Assembly (NCBI RefSeq): GCF_964199755.1
Contig: NC_133907.1
Span: 5,151,001-5,215,000, forward strand
Origin: Larus michahellis
Taxonomy: Eukaryota > Chordata > Aves > Charadriiformes > Laridae
DNA length: 64,000 nt
Reading direction: 5' to 3'
The notes under the pieces were generated by a model that worked only from the letters and a program-made list of their open reading frames with translations, did not search any database and was not told where the DNA came from. Both the position numbers and the translations under genes were made by a program. Below, one piece after another: positions 25,288-37,745 of the stretch (within the stretch, counting starts at the first letter, position 1; the number at the start of each line of letters is the position of its first letter).

Positions 25288-26570
25288 CGTATTAAACCTC
25301 CGGCATCTCTCTCGCCTCCTTGTTTTCCTCATTTCCACGAGGCGCTGCCGGGGAGGGACAGGGATGATGGCCGTGGCGTTACCCCTGCATCGCCCAGCCC
25401 CGCCGCGGGAAATGCAGCCACCGGCATCAGACACCTCGGTCCTGCAGGCTGTGTCCCCAGCGTGGCACCCTGCCCTGGCCCCCAGGCACCAGAGGGATCT
25501 GGGGCAAGATTTTATTTTAAAATTTTCATTTAAAGCATCACCGGCACCAGCCAATGCCCAGGCCAGCAGCAAGCAGCATCACCGGGACTGCTGCCCTGCG
25601 GGTATCTCGGGCTCAGCTCAGCCCCTTGGGAAGCACCGAGGGGCTCGTCCGGCCAGTTGCTGATTGAGTGGGAGCACCCGGGGGGCCCCACTCACAACGT
25701 AATCCCAGCCCGGCCGCATAATCCGGTTACTGTGAAGGCACAACCGCAGCACGCCGTCCCCATGGCGGCTCTGGCCTTTTTCTCGGGGGGCCGGGAGCGC
25801 CCCGCTCAGCAGGCAGCACAGCTCCGTGCTGCAGACGGTGATCCCTCCAGCTGCTCCAGCATCCCCAGCCATCCCAGGGTGACCGGGACAGCAGCAGGGT
25901 CCCTTCCCCAGCCCCACGGCTGTGTGAGAGCAGCCCGGCATGTGGGGACACCCGTGTGCCCCCTGTGCTGGGATAAAATCACCCTCCCCTGAGACGTGTG
26001 GGCATTCCCATGCCCAGGGAAGCCCGCTGTCCCATGCCATCCTGTCCCCACCGCTGTGATTGTCCCCTCCTGGGGGACCCAGCCTAGATCCAGCCCAGCA
26101 TGTCGGCTGGCAGCTGCCATGACCCCCAGCTGCTGGCACGCTCTTCCAAGCCCCCAGCAGACCCCCAGCCCAGGAACTGGGCACCCCGAGCCCTGTGCAG
26201 GGTCCAGCTGGGTCCTGCCAAGCTCCGCCTGGGACACAGCCCTCGTCCTGGTCCCCACGGGCTCGTCCCATGGCCGGAGCAGCCAAATCCAGGCCTGGCT
26301 CCCTCCAGCGTTATAAATAGCCGGGACATGGGGAGGGAGTTCTGCTCCCCGGGATGGGGGTGTCCTGGGGGCGGTGGGTCGCAGCGGGTGCTGTCTGGGG
26401 GGGGACTTGCTGGGTGCTGGGGTTGGAGGGTGGGAGGGCTGGGTGCTGGCACGGTGCTGGCAGTGCTGCCGCGGCGCTGCCTGCCCTGGGAGGTGCAATG
26501 AGCTGCGCAGAGACCAGCCCGGGGGGGGCTGGCGGGTGCGTGTAACCGGGGGAGGGATGGGGGCTGCTTG

Positions 26571-26606
26571 TACGAGTGTGTGCGTGTGTGTGTGTGTGTG
26601 CGCGAG
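26571..26606. repeat. (TG)n dinucleotide tract
   Basis: Alternating TG/CG run in the ANGPT4 promoter region, about 160 bp upstream of the TATA-like box. Such alternating purine-pyrimidine DNA can adopt Z-form. Confidence 0.9.
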
Positions 26607-26684
26607 ACATTTATAGATCACGTGTGAAACTTGATCTCCCCACAGTGGGCTAGAAGGAGAGAAAAAAGATAGAAGTATTGTTTT

Positions 26685-26959
26685 TAAACAGATTTTTTCC
26701 TTTGTTTTTCTTTTTCTTTTTTTTTTTTCCCCTCTCCCCCTGCGAGGGCTGCGGCCGCCTGGCGATAAAAGGCCGGGGCGGCCAGAGCCGGCTCAGAGGG
26801 AGGAAATGCCGAAATCACAGCGTTTCGCCTCAGCGGCGAGCGCCCACTGACCCATCCCGGCAAAGAGCGGCGTCGCATCCACTCGGGAAGTGCCGGCGCG
26901 TCCCTGGCCACGGCACCCCGCCCTCACTGTCTCCCCGGCACCGTGGGGACCCCCGTGCC
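26685..26959 (+). promoter_or_regulatory. ANGPT4: ANGPT4 core promoter and leader
   Basis: A T-rich tract (26692-26731) lies just upstream of a TATA-like GATAAAAG (26764-26771), giving a predicted start near 26795. The leader of about 165 nt contains one 15-codon upstream ORF (26806-26850) before the main ATG at 26960. This T-tract plus TATA layout resembles that of RSPO4. Confidence 0.6.
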
Positions 26960-29900
26960 ATGCGGGTGCTCAGCCTTGGCCTCGTGGCCCTGACCTGCGC
27001 CACGACGGCGTTGTGCGCGGCCGGAGCCCAGCCCCGGGCGCTGGAGGGGGGTGGCCGCCGGCGTTACCACCGGGTGCAGCACGGCCACTGCAGCTACACC
27101 TTCGTGCTGCCCGAGGCCGACCCGCCGCCGTGCCCGCTTGCCCCTGCTGTCCCTGCCAACGTGCTGCTGCAGCGGGACTCGCCGGCCGGCACCGCGCACG
27201 CCGGCCACGGGGCCGCCCAGCGCCTGCGGCACCTCGAGAGGATCCTGGAGAACAGCACCCAGTGGCTGCTGAAGGTAGGGTGCGGGGCAGCGGGGTGGTG
27301 GGCAGCGGGGTGTTGCGGGCAGGGGTCTGCCTCCAGCACCCAAACGTGCAGCATCCCCGTACCGGCTGCCCGCTCCAGCTCCCTGCTGGCCCCCCACAGA
27401 GCTGGGTGCAGGGGGGGGTTCATGCCCCGCCAAGCAGCGGCGCTGCGGCCAGGTCAGCATCTCCCCTGCGGGTTTGCAACCTGGGATGGATCCTGGCACT
27501 GCCTCCTCAGAGGGGATGGGTGCTGCGGGTGCTGCAGCTCGTGGGTGCTGCAGGTCACCGGTGCTTGCCGCTGCGGCTGCATCCCCCTGGCATCCTTGCC
27601 GCAACTCCTCGTGGTCCCAGCTGGGCTGGCTGTGCCAGGCATCTCTCGGGGCTCCGCGCTCCCCATTCCGGGTCAGGATGCAGCCCTGCTGGAAAGCTCT
27701 TGGGAATGGTTTTGGTAGGCAGCGGAGTGAGGCCACCAAAACCTCTCCAGCTCCACTGTTTTGCTGCTTATGGGACTTGCAAAAGCTTCTGGCGCTTGGT
27801 GAGGTTTTGAGTGGGACCCACAGCTCCCGGGCAGTCCCACGGCACAAAGGCGAGTGGGGGGGTGCAGGGCAGGGGGCAGTGGGGTGCTGCACCAGGAGGG
27901 CTGCGTGCCCATGGGGGTGCCCCCCACCCTGGCTCACCCCATTCCCGCCGCCCACGGCAGGAAGCAGCATTTCCTTCCCAAGGGCTCGCAAAGATGGAGC
28001 CCCCATCTGTGGTCCAGCGCAGCCGCCTGCGTCAGACCCAGGAATAGCTCCTGGCCGGCTCGTCCCGGGGGATACCTCCCTAGGGGGCCATAAACCCCGG
28101 GTGCCTTTGCTGATAAGAGGGTGACCGGCTTGTCCCCGGCCATCACTGGCCCTCCAGCTGCGCGGCATCGCCACAACAGCATCCAGGTCCTGGTGGTGTC
28201 CCCACTGGGGTCCAATGGGATCTGCGTCCCTCTGCACCCTGATTTCCCGCATGATGCCCCCAGCCGAGCAGGGACAGCAGCGCTGCGAGATGGTACGTGC
28301 CGAGCCCCAACAGCGCTTGGGGCTGGAGCTGGGGCCAAATGCTCCGAGTGGGGTTCCCAGGGGTGACCTGTGCCAGCCACGCTGCTCAGGGAGCCTCTCC
28401 TGGCCGTGGGGAACAGGGCGGGCAGCAGGGATGTGCAGGGCTGTCCCCTGTCCCCTCAGCCATCCTAGATGACAAATTCCTCAAAAGCTGGGAAAATGCT
28501 GAGCCATGGCTCTGCTGAAAGCCAGCCCGGTGTGGTGCAGAGGGACCGGCAGAGCCAGCCGCCACCTGGCTGGTGGCAGAGAATCTCCATCACTGGGTGA
28601 CCTGCTGCGTCTGCTGTGCATGCACAGCCCTGGGGTCCCTGCATCCTGGGGTCCCTTCATCCTGGGGTCCCTGCATCCTGGGGTCCCTGTGCCCTGAGGT
28701 CCCCACGCCCTGAGTTGTCTGCCTTGGGGGTCCCTGCATCCTGGGGTCCCTGTGCCCCGGGGTCCCTGCCTTGGAGTCCCTGCATCCTGGGGTCTCCGCA
28801 CCCTCGTATCCCTGTGCCCTTGGAGTCCCTGTGCTCTGGGGTCCCTGCCTTGACATTCCTGCACGCTGGGGTCCCTGTCCTGGGGTCCCTGTGCCCTGAG
28901 GTCCCTGTGCCCTGGGTGCCCAGGCCAGCTCTAAGCTGCTCTCGGGGTTGAGGGCAGCCTTTGGGCATGGCCGAGCAAGGCGGGGGGCCGGGGGTCCCAC
29001 CGCAGGTGCACGTCTCTGTCCCGGAACAGGCAGCCGTGGGCAAACTGTGGCTGCACATCTGGGCAGCTGTGGGCAGCAATGCCCCACACCGCAGCCCCAA
29101 GGAGCACGAGGCAGTGGGGCACTGGGCATCTGGTACCCCATCCCATCCTGCAGCACGGCCCCTCTGGTGAAGGCAGCTTTTAGCTTTTCTTTTTTTTTTT
29201 TTTCCTTTCTTTTTTTTTTCCCTGTTGTTCCTTGCCTTTCCTAATTTAACCAGAGCTGCCCAGGGAGGCTTGTTTTGGTCGGACTCCAGGCCTGAACAAA
29301 CAAACCGGGGCTCGAAGGAGGCATCGGGTTCAGGGACGGATTGTAAACAACATCACATCCCCGTCTGCTCTGCTCTGGCCTGGGGAGCCCGGCCGGGTGC
29401 CAGGGGGTAGGGGCCCTGCTGGCAGGTTCCTCAGCACCCAGCAGGCTCGCCGTGCCCCCTGGGGTGCCCCCAGCACCCACCTTCCCCCAGGGACCCAATC
29501 TGGAGCTCTGGGTTGCCCCCATGTGCAGACCCCATGGCCAGGAGAGACAGGGACACGGCAAGGACCTGGCGCATGGGGACAGATGGATTCTGCTCACCAT
29601 CCTGTTGGCTGTTCCTGTCTCAGGAGGAATTAATTTTAGTTCAAACACAGACATTTGATGGTCGGAGGGGGGTCTCAGGGCGGGATGGGGTACCCAGCTT
29701 GGCAGTGGCAGGTTGGCAGCTCTGGGGCTCCCATGGCACAGGGGCTGGTGCTGCTCATCCTGGCAGGGGTGCAGGGGTGCAGGCAGGGGGTGGGGGGCTT
29801 CCCCCCACCTTTGGCCCATGAACCCCCCCAGCCAGTGCTTGCAGGATGCTTAGAAATGCCAGGGCAGGATAGGGACAGGGACAGGGGAGGGTTGCGGCTG

Positions 29901-30317
29901 CAAGGAGGCAGCACAGGATCATCCAGCCATGGGCAACGGGTCCCCAGCACTGGGACAGCAGGGTGGCCAGGGTTTCTCCTGCTCCAGGGCAGCATTTTGG
30001 GGCGACCTGCAGCACCATGGTCCCCTGCCTTGTCTCGGGGAGCAACAAGGTTTGTGGGACCCCTCCGAGAACAGGAACGCCCGGCTCACCTCAGCACTCA
30101 TGGGGTGAAGGGACGGTGACTCCAGTTTCCCTGTCCCACTTGGGTCCCCTCTGCCACCCAAGGCTGGGGACACTGTGCCCCTCTCCAGCCCCAGCTGCTC
30201 CCAGGGCGCTGCTGGGGCCGGGAGCTGGGGGTCCATCTCCGGCTGTGCTCAGCCCTCCCCGTGCCAGCCTGACCTTTTCCACGGGTATGTACTGCCCTCG
30301 GGCTCGGAGATGTGTTT

Positions 30318-30356
<39 letters not shown>

Positions 30357-33300
30357 AGCAAGAAAGCAAGATTGAGAGGGAGAAAAGGCCTCCCCGAGCC
30401 CTGTGAAGCAACAAGATTAACGACGTGGTTAAAGGGAAACTCTCCAGCAATCACTCAGCTCAGGGAAATGTTTTCCAGACGCCGCTCTCCGACCTTTCCC
30501 CGCTTCCTCCCCGTGAGCACGTTCCTGCGAGGGAAAATCCCTGGGGAAGCGGGCTGCAGGCAACCGGGGTGCCCAGCCCTGGGACCCTCCTGCCCTCCAT
30601 GGGTGCACCATATGGTGGGGTGATGGTTTCACCGCTGCCCGGTTCTGGGGAGGAGGGAACAGGGACCCGCCGCTGCCAGCGAGATTTCATCATGCGCAAA
30701 CAAGTGCAGAGCCCTGCGCCCTGGCCTGCTGCCGGCCCCACTCCCGTGCTGAGCATGCCCGTACTGCTGCCTGCCCGCCATGGGGCTGAGCACCTTGGTA
30801 CCACCACCTGCCCACCACGGTGCTGAGCATCCTGGTACCACCGCCTGCCCATCACGGCGCTGAGCATCCTGGTACCACTGCCTGCCCACCTTGGTACCAA
30901 GCATCCCGATGCCACTGCCTCACCACCACGGTGCTGAGCATCCCAGCACCACTGCCTGCCCATCACAGTGCTGAGCATCCTGGTACCGATGCCTGCCCAC
31001 CACGGTGCCGAGCACCCTGGCACCGCTGCCTGCCCACAATGCCTCCCGGAGAGCACCACTCAGCCCCTGCCAGTCCGGCCGGGTCCACAACCCCACGAGA
31101 TGCCCGAGGATGTGGGGCTCTCCCTGCACCATCTGGGAGGCCATCCTGCCATCCGGGTGCTGTGGGGACAGTGGGATCTGTGGGGTGGAAGGAGCTGGGC
31201 AGCCCCCGTCCCTTCTTGCTTCCCAGCGTGGGCGGCAGCACGGCCCCTTCCGCTCCCCGCGGCCCCTGCTGAGGGAACGTGCCCCCGACGAGGCCGTCGC
31301 CCCGGGGAGGGGCCGAATGGGAACCTCATGGCGAGGCCGCCAGAAATAGAAAAGCCTTTGGGAAAGGCGGCTCCCCCGCGGGCTGGGAAAGCGGAAGCGA
31401 CAGCTCGGCGGTGTCCGCAGCCGGCTTCTTCCCAGCCCCAAGCACTTCCCTGTGGTGGGGCAGCACTAGGCGCCGGACACCCACCATCCCCAGCCGATGG
31501 TGGCCCCCCACCCTCCATGTCCCCAACCATGGGAAACTGATGGCTGGAGGCTGGCGGCTGATGCCGATGCCGGACGCTCCCTGCCCGGCTGGTCGGCACA
31601 GACCACCCCGGATGGGCAGCAGCCCCAGTTTGCCAGCAGACCTGGGCACACACAAGCCCGTGCCAGGTCCCAGCTGGCATCGCAGCCCAAGAATCTTGGC
31701 CACCGCTGCCCGAGGCGGGGGCTCCCCTGCTGCAGCGCAGCCCGCGGGCAGCTCGCTCTGTCCTCCCGATAAGCTTCAAAGGGCCCCGAGATGGGTCGTG
31801 CCATGCTGAAATGCTCCCAGGGATGCGCCTGGGGGCTGTGCCGAGCAGTGCCAGGCTCGGCTGGGGTGCTGAGGGAGGATGCAGCGAGCTCCCCGAATGA
31901 CCCACCACATCCCCGCTCCCCTCCGCAGCTGGAGAGCTACATCCAGACCAGCGTGAAGCCGGAGATGGCGCAGCTGCGGCAGACCGCGGTGCAGAACCAG
32001 ACAGCCACCATGCTGGAGATCGGCAGCACCCTCCTCAACCAGAGCGCTGAGCAGAGCCGCAAGCTCACCGACGTGGAGGCCCAGGTAGTGTCCCCGCATG
32101 TGTCCCCACGTCCCCACCACCCCCAGGACTGTGACGGGTGACATAGCTTCTCTGTTGCTAGAAGTGAGGTGATTCCCTGCGGTGATGCATGGTTTAATGT
32201 GCTGGTGGGCAGAGGCACCAGGGTTGTGCCCCGGGCAGCCACGAGCCTGGTGACACCGAGGACACGGTGTAGCCCCGGCTGCTCACGCCAACGCTCCCCT
32301 CCGCTCCCGGGGCAGGTGCTGAACCAGACGTCGCGCATCGAGATGCAGCTGCAGGAGAACTCCCTGTCCACCACCAAGCTGGAGAAGCAGCTGCTGCTGC
32401 AGACGAACGAGATCCACAAGCTGCAGAACAGGAACAAGTAGGACCTGGGGTGACCTGGGGACCCCCACAACCCCCCAGACGCTGGGGGGAGGCTGGTGTC
32501 TCCCACCCCAGGAGTGCGGATGCACTTTGAGGGGGCTTGAACCCCTCCAGGGGCTGGCTGGGGTCCCTGGGGGATCGCACAGCCCCAGTACAGCCCCTTG
32601 GGCCTTGATTGCCCCTGGCTAAGCACGTCCCAGGGTGCGATTCAGTGGGTACAGCAGGGGATGGAGACAGCTCTGGGTCTCTCTGGATGTTCCGGGACAC
32701 CGCAGCCAGGGCCTGCCCGGCTGCTCGGCAAAAGTACAGCCCCCCCATCACCACCGCCTCCCCCTTTCAGCATCCTGGAGGTGCGGGTGCTGGAGATGGA
32801 GACGAAGCACCAGGCGGAGCTGGCGGGGGCCCGCTCGGAGAAGGAGAAGCTGCAGCGCCTGGTGAGCCGGCAGAGCGGCACCATCGAGGAGCTGGAGAAG
32901 TCGCTGCTGGCCGCCAGCGCCAACACCAGCCTGCTCCAGCGTCAGCAGCTCCAGCTCCTGGAGTCGGTGCAGAGCCTGGTGCGCCTCGTCTCGCAGGGCA
33001 GAGGTGAGCCGGGACCCCGCGCAGGCAGGGTGCAGGCAGCGGGATCACTCCGGGACCCCGCGCAGGCAGGGTGCAGGCAGCGGGATCACTCCGGGACCCC
33101 GTGCAGGCACAGTGCAGGTAGCGGGATTGCGCCGGGGCCCCTGCGCAGGAAGGGTGCAGGCAGCGGGATCTCTCTGGGACCCCGTGCAGGCAGGGTGCAC
33201 GCAGCGGGATCACTCCAAGGCCCCCGAGCAGGCAGGGTGCAGGCAGCGGGATCGCTCCGAGCCCCCCCGAGAGGGTGCCAGGGCGCTGCGCCAGCCCCTG

Positions 33301-35850
33301 TGCTCAGCTCAGGCATGGGTGACTTCACCCCAAAAATGAGCCCTGCATTGCATCCGAGGAGCGGCTCCGAGTCCCCAGGGCAGGGTCTGTGACCCCAGCC
33401 ACAGCCACAGCAAATCCCCAGGCTTAGGCTGGCGGCAGCTCTGGTGCATCGCAACCGCCTCACCCAGCCCCAGGGACGCGCTTTAGAAGAAAGAAAAATA
33501 ATCCGTGGGCACAAAAGCATCCAAATGAGAGGGGAAGAGCAACAAAACCAGGCAGGGCTGCGGGACCGGCAGGGTTTCTGCCGTCTCACCGTCCCCTCTG
33601 CCACAGCCCCGCTGCCCGGGCAGGAGCAGCTCTTCCAGGACTGCGCCGAGGTGCGCCGGGCGGGCATCCACGCCAGCGGGGTCTACACCCTCCACATCGC
33701 CAACCTCAGCGAGCCCAAAAAGGTGAGCAGGACCCCGAGAGGGCTCCCACCTCAGCACCCTGGGGTGCTGCCCACCCCAGTGCCACCCAGTGCACACCAG
33801 ACCCATCCCACAGTGGGCATCCCCATGGGACGGGCACATCCCAACCCCTCTTGCTGGGGCAGTGCCCCCCACCCCATGTGGCCGTGGGGGCTGAGGCGCC
33901 TTGGGGTGCAGAGGGGGCAAAGGCAGCAGTTGGCGGGTGAAGGGGCTTGCACAGCCTTGCAGATGGGGCGATAAAATTGATTTTAAAGGCATCCCCACAA
34001 GCTCACCCATGAGAACATGCCCCAGCCCCTGCCCATGGCCACGGAGGGAGGAGAGACCCCCTAGCCAGGCACTGGGAATGGCACATGCTCGCCAGCCCCC
34101 TGGCAAGCTCTAGCACCTATGCAGAGCTGCCCAGCCATGGGGGGGACGCAGCCGGCTGCCCACCCCGAGCCAGCCCTCGTCACCCCGCTCTGCAGCTCGT
34201 CCCGGCTCTCCCTGCTGCAGGCGTACTGCGACATGGAGACGGACCGAGGGGGCTGGACCGTCATCCAGCTCCGCACCAACGGCAGCCTCAGCTTCCAGAG
34301 GAACTGGAGGGAGTACAAGCAGGTCTGCACCCACCTGGGGAGCGGGGAGACCCTGGGGGCACCCAGGGCACCCCATGCTAACCCACCCCACTGCTTCCCC
34401 AGGGCTTCGGGGACGCGGCGGGCGAGTACTGGCTGGGTAACGAGGCCGTGCACCTCCTGACGAGCCAGGCACCCTACGCCCTGCGCATCGAGCTGCGGGA
34501 CTGGGAGGGCGGCCAGGTCTATGCCCACTATGGGAAATTCCAACTGGGGAGCGAGCGGCAGCTTTACAGGTAGGAGAGAGGCACTGCAGGGGTGGCAACC
34601 CAGCCCTCCCCATCTCTAGCTGTCCCCGAGCCCCGCTGGCAGCGGTGGCCACGGGCAAGGGCTGGCTGCGGTGCCCCGAGGAGGCACATGGCCCCAGGGG
34701 GGTGCAGGATCACCCCGGGCTTTGCTGGGATTTCCCAGCGGGATTACATCTCGGCAGAGCTCCTCCCCAGGTGCCGGGGGACATTGCTGTGCTACCCACT
34801 CCTTCCTCTCTCCGCGGGTTCCTGAGAACCCAAAGCAGATTTTAATGCATGAAGTTGCATCAAGGCAGTGGGATTTCCCACCCCAGCCGGCAGCCGGGCA
34901 CGGTGCCAGCAGGCAGCTGGGGCACTCACGCCACAGCTTGACGCTCGGGCAAATGGGGGTGACACAGCCGCAGCCAGCGGGCATTCCGGGGGGTGCTGGG
35001 CATCCCCAGGCTGCTACACCCGTGTCCGGGCAGGGATGCTGGTCTCCTGCCACCGGACTTATGGGGATGGCACATGCTCCCAGGAAGCTCAGCAGGAGGA
35101 GTGGTGGGCAGTGGGGTGCCTTGGTGCTGGGCTGGAGATGGGACCAGACCCTGGAGATCACCTGCACCATACATCCCGTGCCTGCAGAGAGCCAGTCCCC
35201 GGCAAAGAGGACCAGAGGAACCTTGGGGGGGATCAACCTCCACCTTTGGGGACCCCCAGGACAGGTGCTCCAAGCTGGCAGACCCAAGTCAAGCTGGCGC
35301 TGCAGTATCTCTACCTGCATCCCTCCGTGCCAGCCCTTGCTCAGCTCATGGGCATCCCATGTTTGACAGCCCCGAGTAGGGCTGCGGGGCTTTGTGATCC
35401 CCCCTCCCGCCCGGCAGCAGCCAGCCAGCACTGATGGTGGCGGTGGCCGTGCCGTGCTGGGCCGGGCGGCAGGCTCTCGCTGCAGGACTACAGCGGCACG
35501 GCCGGGCAGCAGAGCGGCATGGCGCTGCAGGGCACCCGTTTCAGCACCCGCGACGCCGACAATGACAACTGCCTCTGCAAGTGCGCCCAGATGCTGTCGG
35601 GAGGTGAGCGAGCCGGGGGGGGACACCCGCGCAGCACCCATGGGTGCCCACCCAGGATGCCACCCTCCCGCCCTGCTCCCTCCTCGCAGGTTGGTGGTTC
35701 GACGCCTGCGGCCTCTCCAACCTGAACGGCATCTACTACCCGGCCCGGCACAACATCCGCAAGCTCAACGGCATCCGCTGGCACCACTTCCAGGGGCCCA
35801 GCTACTCCCTGAAGGGCACCCGCATGCTGATACGACCCGCCAGCTTCTAG
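26960..35850 (+). CDS. ANGPT4: Angiopoietin 4, secreted Tie2 ligand (9 coding exons)
   Basis: Exons are 26960-27274, 31929-32084, 32316-32437, 32771-33003, 33607-33722, 34221-34322, 34403-34569, 35473-35603 and 35690-35850. All are GT-AG, in phase, and join into 500 residues (human about 503). Sizes such as 156, 122, 233, 102, 167 and 131 nt match the angiopoietin pattern. Angiopoietins bind the endothelial receptor Tie2. The order is a signal peptide (about 1-22), a cysteine-containing N-terminal segment for higher-order clustering, a coiled coil (about 85-260) for oligomerisation, and a fibrinogen-like domain (about 285-500). The last contains [14 protein letters not shown], the calcium-loop DADNDNC, the angiopoietin-type CLCKC cluster and [15 protein letters not shown]. 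The position beside RSPO4 and FAM110A points to ANGPT4 rather than ANGPT1 or 2. No frame break is seen. Confidence 0.97.
28629..28916. repeat. Minisatellite, unit about 15-16 bp
   Basis: Degenerate array of tggggtccctgcatcc-type units over about 290 bp in ANGPT4 intron 1. Both strands carry long stop-free frames (ASWGPCIL- or GCRDPRAQ-like). These are repeat artefacts. Confidence 0.9.
30322..30354 (+). repeat. Poly(A) run of 33 bases
   Basis: Uninterrupted A33 followed by an A/G-rich stretch. No retroposon body is recognisable upstream, so it may be a microsatellite or the tail of a decayed insertion. Confidence 0.95.
30748..31044. repeat. 37-bp minisatellite, about 8 copies
   Basis: Tandem units resembling tgctgagcatcctggtacca followed by a ctgcctgcccaccacgg half, each 37 bp, with 10-25% variation between copies. 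It lies in ANGPT4 intron 1. Confidence 0.95.
33011..33258. repeat. 41-bp minisatellite abutting ANGPT4 exon 4 donor
   Basis: About six copies of a 41-42-bp unit (gggaccccgcgcaggcaggg then tgcaggcagcgggatcactcc). The first copy begins 8 bp after the exon 4 end, so the array fills the start of intron 4. Copies 1 and 2 are almost identical. Confidence 0.96.
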
Positions 35851-37639
35851 CACGCCGGCGGCCAGCGCGGCACCACAACCGGTGCCAGCCTGGCATGGAG
35901 GGAGGGGGGCAGGAGCGGGCCCGGAGAAGGGATGGCTGGGGGAGACTGAGCCCTCCCGGCTGCTGCAGGGAAGTTTTTCCCCCAGTTGCTATTTTTTTTA
36001 CTACTTTTTATCCCACCCTCCAAGATCCTGCAGAGAAGGGCTGTGCCTCCAACTCCTCATGTCACCTTCTTCACCCAGAGGTCCAAGACCCCCCCAGGAC
36101 CACCTGCATGCCCAGCCTGGCTCCGAGTGGGGGCTTTGCCTTTTCTGTGTGTTTTAGGGCATTGCAAATCCCCCACCATCCTGCTTTCCCCGCAGGATTA
36201 GGGGAGCTGGCGGGGACGGGGGTCCCTGTGAGTGCGAGGGGCCGGTGCCATCCTTCCATCCCATCCTGCCTGGGCACGGCCATGCAGGGGGACACGGGCT
36301 GTCCCCTCCCACTTGCAGGGTCCAGGCCACCGTCCCCATGCATGGCAGCAGAGGCACTGCTCCTTGCAGGACCAGGCTGGGCATTTCCAGCCCCTGGCGG
36401 GGGGAGGCAGGTGGGAGGAGCCCGAGGGGAGTCTTTGGGGACTTTGGGGGGCCGTCCCCAGGCTGGGATGGCCAGCGGCCCCATGCCGGGGGGACAGTGC
36501 TGGGAGGCGGCTGTCAGAGCCCCAGGATGGGCTGGACGGGGCTGAGGGGTTGCGGGTGGGGAGGGGGCTGTGGTTTGAGATGGGGCTGGGAGGTGGGAGG
36601 TGGTGGGAAGGGTCCTGCGGCGGGGGGTGTGTGTGTGTGGTTCAGGGGGTGTCTGAGCTGGGGCTGTGGAGGGAGGAGATGGGGGTGCAGGAGGGGAGAG
36701 TGGGGCACAGGGCTGAGACCCCTCACCCACGGTTGCATTGAGACAGCAAACCCCCAGTGAGGGCACTGTTGGGAGCAGCCTGGGATGAGCAGGGCACGGA
36801 GCAGCTGGGTCCCCAGCCGGCAGCTCTGGGCTCTGTGGCCACCCCCCCTGGAGCTGCCACAGTTTGAGCCGGAGGCGCTTTTATTTTTGTATTAAGAGGT
36901 ATTTATTTTCCAAGCATCAATGGGGCGGGAGCGGGTGTGGGGGTCTCTGCACTCCACCACCCCAGGGCAGGCACCCGTCCCCCGCTTCAGCAACTGGGAC
37001 AAAAGGAAGGGCAGGACAGGGCAGGACAGAAGGACACCAGGCATTCCCAGGGGACCCTGAGCCCCGGGCAGCTCAGTGCACGGGTGAGCTCACAGGACTC
37101 GCAGGGACTCACTGCCTGTCCCTGTCACCCTTCTGCAGGTGTCCCTGTCCCCCTCTAGTCTCTGTCCCCGTCCCCCTCAGTCCCACTGCCACGTGTGGTC
37201 CTCTGCAGCCTGGTAGCCCCACGCAGCACCCTCACCCCTGGGGGACAGGGGTGTCCCACTGGGTCCCCAGGTCACCTGTCCCACTCATACCCAAGCCCTG
37301 GGGACCGGTGACAGCGGTGGCAGCTGCCAGGGACCCACTGCCTCCATGACACCCAAGCACCCCCATGCCTCCCTCCCCAAAACACGTCCCTCACCCCAAG
37401 CAGTGGTTCATGGGGTGGGTGACAGCAGAGACCCTGCAGAGCAGAGGCGCTGGGGGACCCTCTGCTGCCACCCAATGCCAGCCCCCGCTGCAGCTCCCAG
37501 GGGACAGAGACAGTACCCCAGAGCGGGGCAAGGGACAGAGGGACAGTGGGACCCACTGGCAGGATGCTGGCACCGGCACCGACTGCGCACGCGGCAGCGA
37601 GGGGGCTCCCGGCACCCTGCCCTCAACGCTGTCCTGAGG

Positions 37640-37745
37640 CATTCGCTAATTAACAGTGATTAAAGCACGTGACGTAGTTGGCACTTCCAGAAGATGCTCA
37701 TTAGTGGGGCTGCGCGGAATAATTAAGAAAATGGAAAATACAGGG
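37640..37745. promoter_or_regulatory. Candidate conserved element between ANGPT4 and FAM110A
   Basis: AT-rich island with homeodomain-type motifs (gctaattaacag, ggaataattaag). An E-box overlaps a CRE-like core: CACGTG at 37666-37671 and TGACGT at 37670-37675. An ATTAAA at 37659-37664 could alternatively serve a long ANGPT4 3' UTR. The enhancer role is inferred. Confidence 0.3.

Larger units (their letters stand above)
27275..31928 (+). other. ANGPT4: ANGPT4 intron 1
   Basis: 4.65-kb intron without a recognisable gene. It contains a 15-16-bp repeat array, a polypyrimidine tract (29187-29220), a 33-base A run and a 37-bp minisatellite, listed separately. Confidence 0.8.

Noticed and set aside
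26924-28252. 442-codon open frame on the minus strand
   Set aside because: It is antisense to ANGPT4 exon 1 and intron 1. It is explained by GC-rich codon shadowing and has no family similarity.
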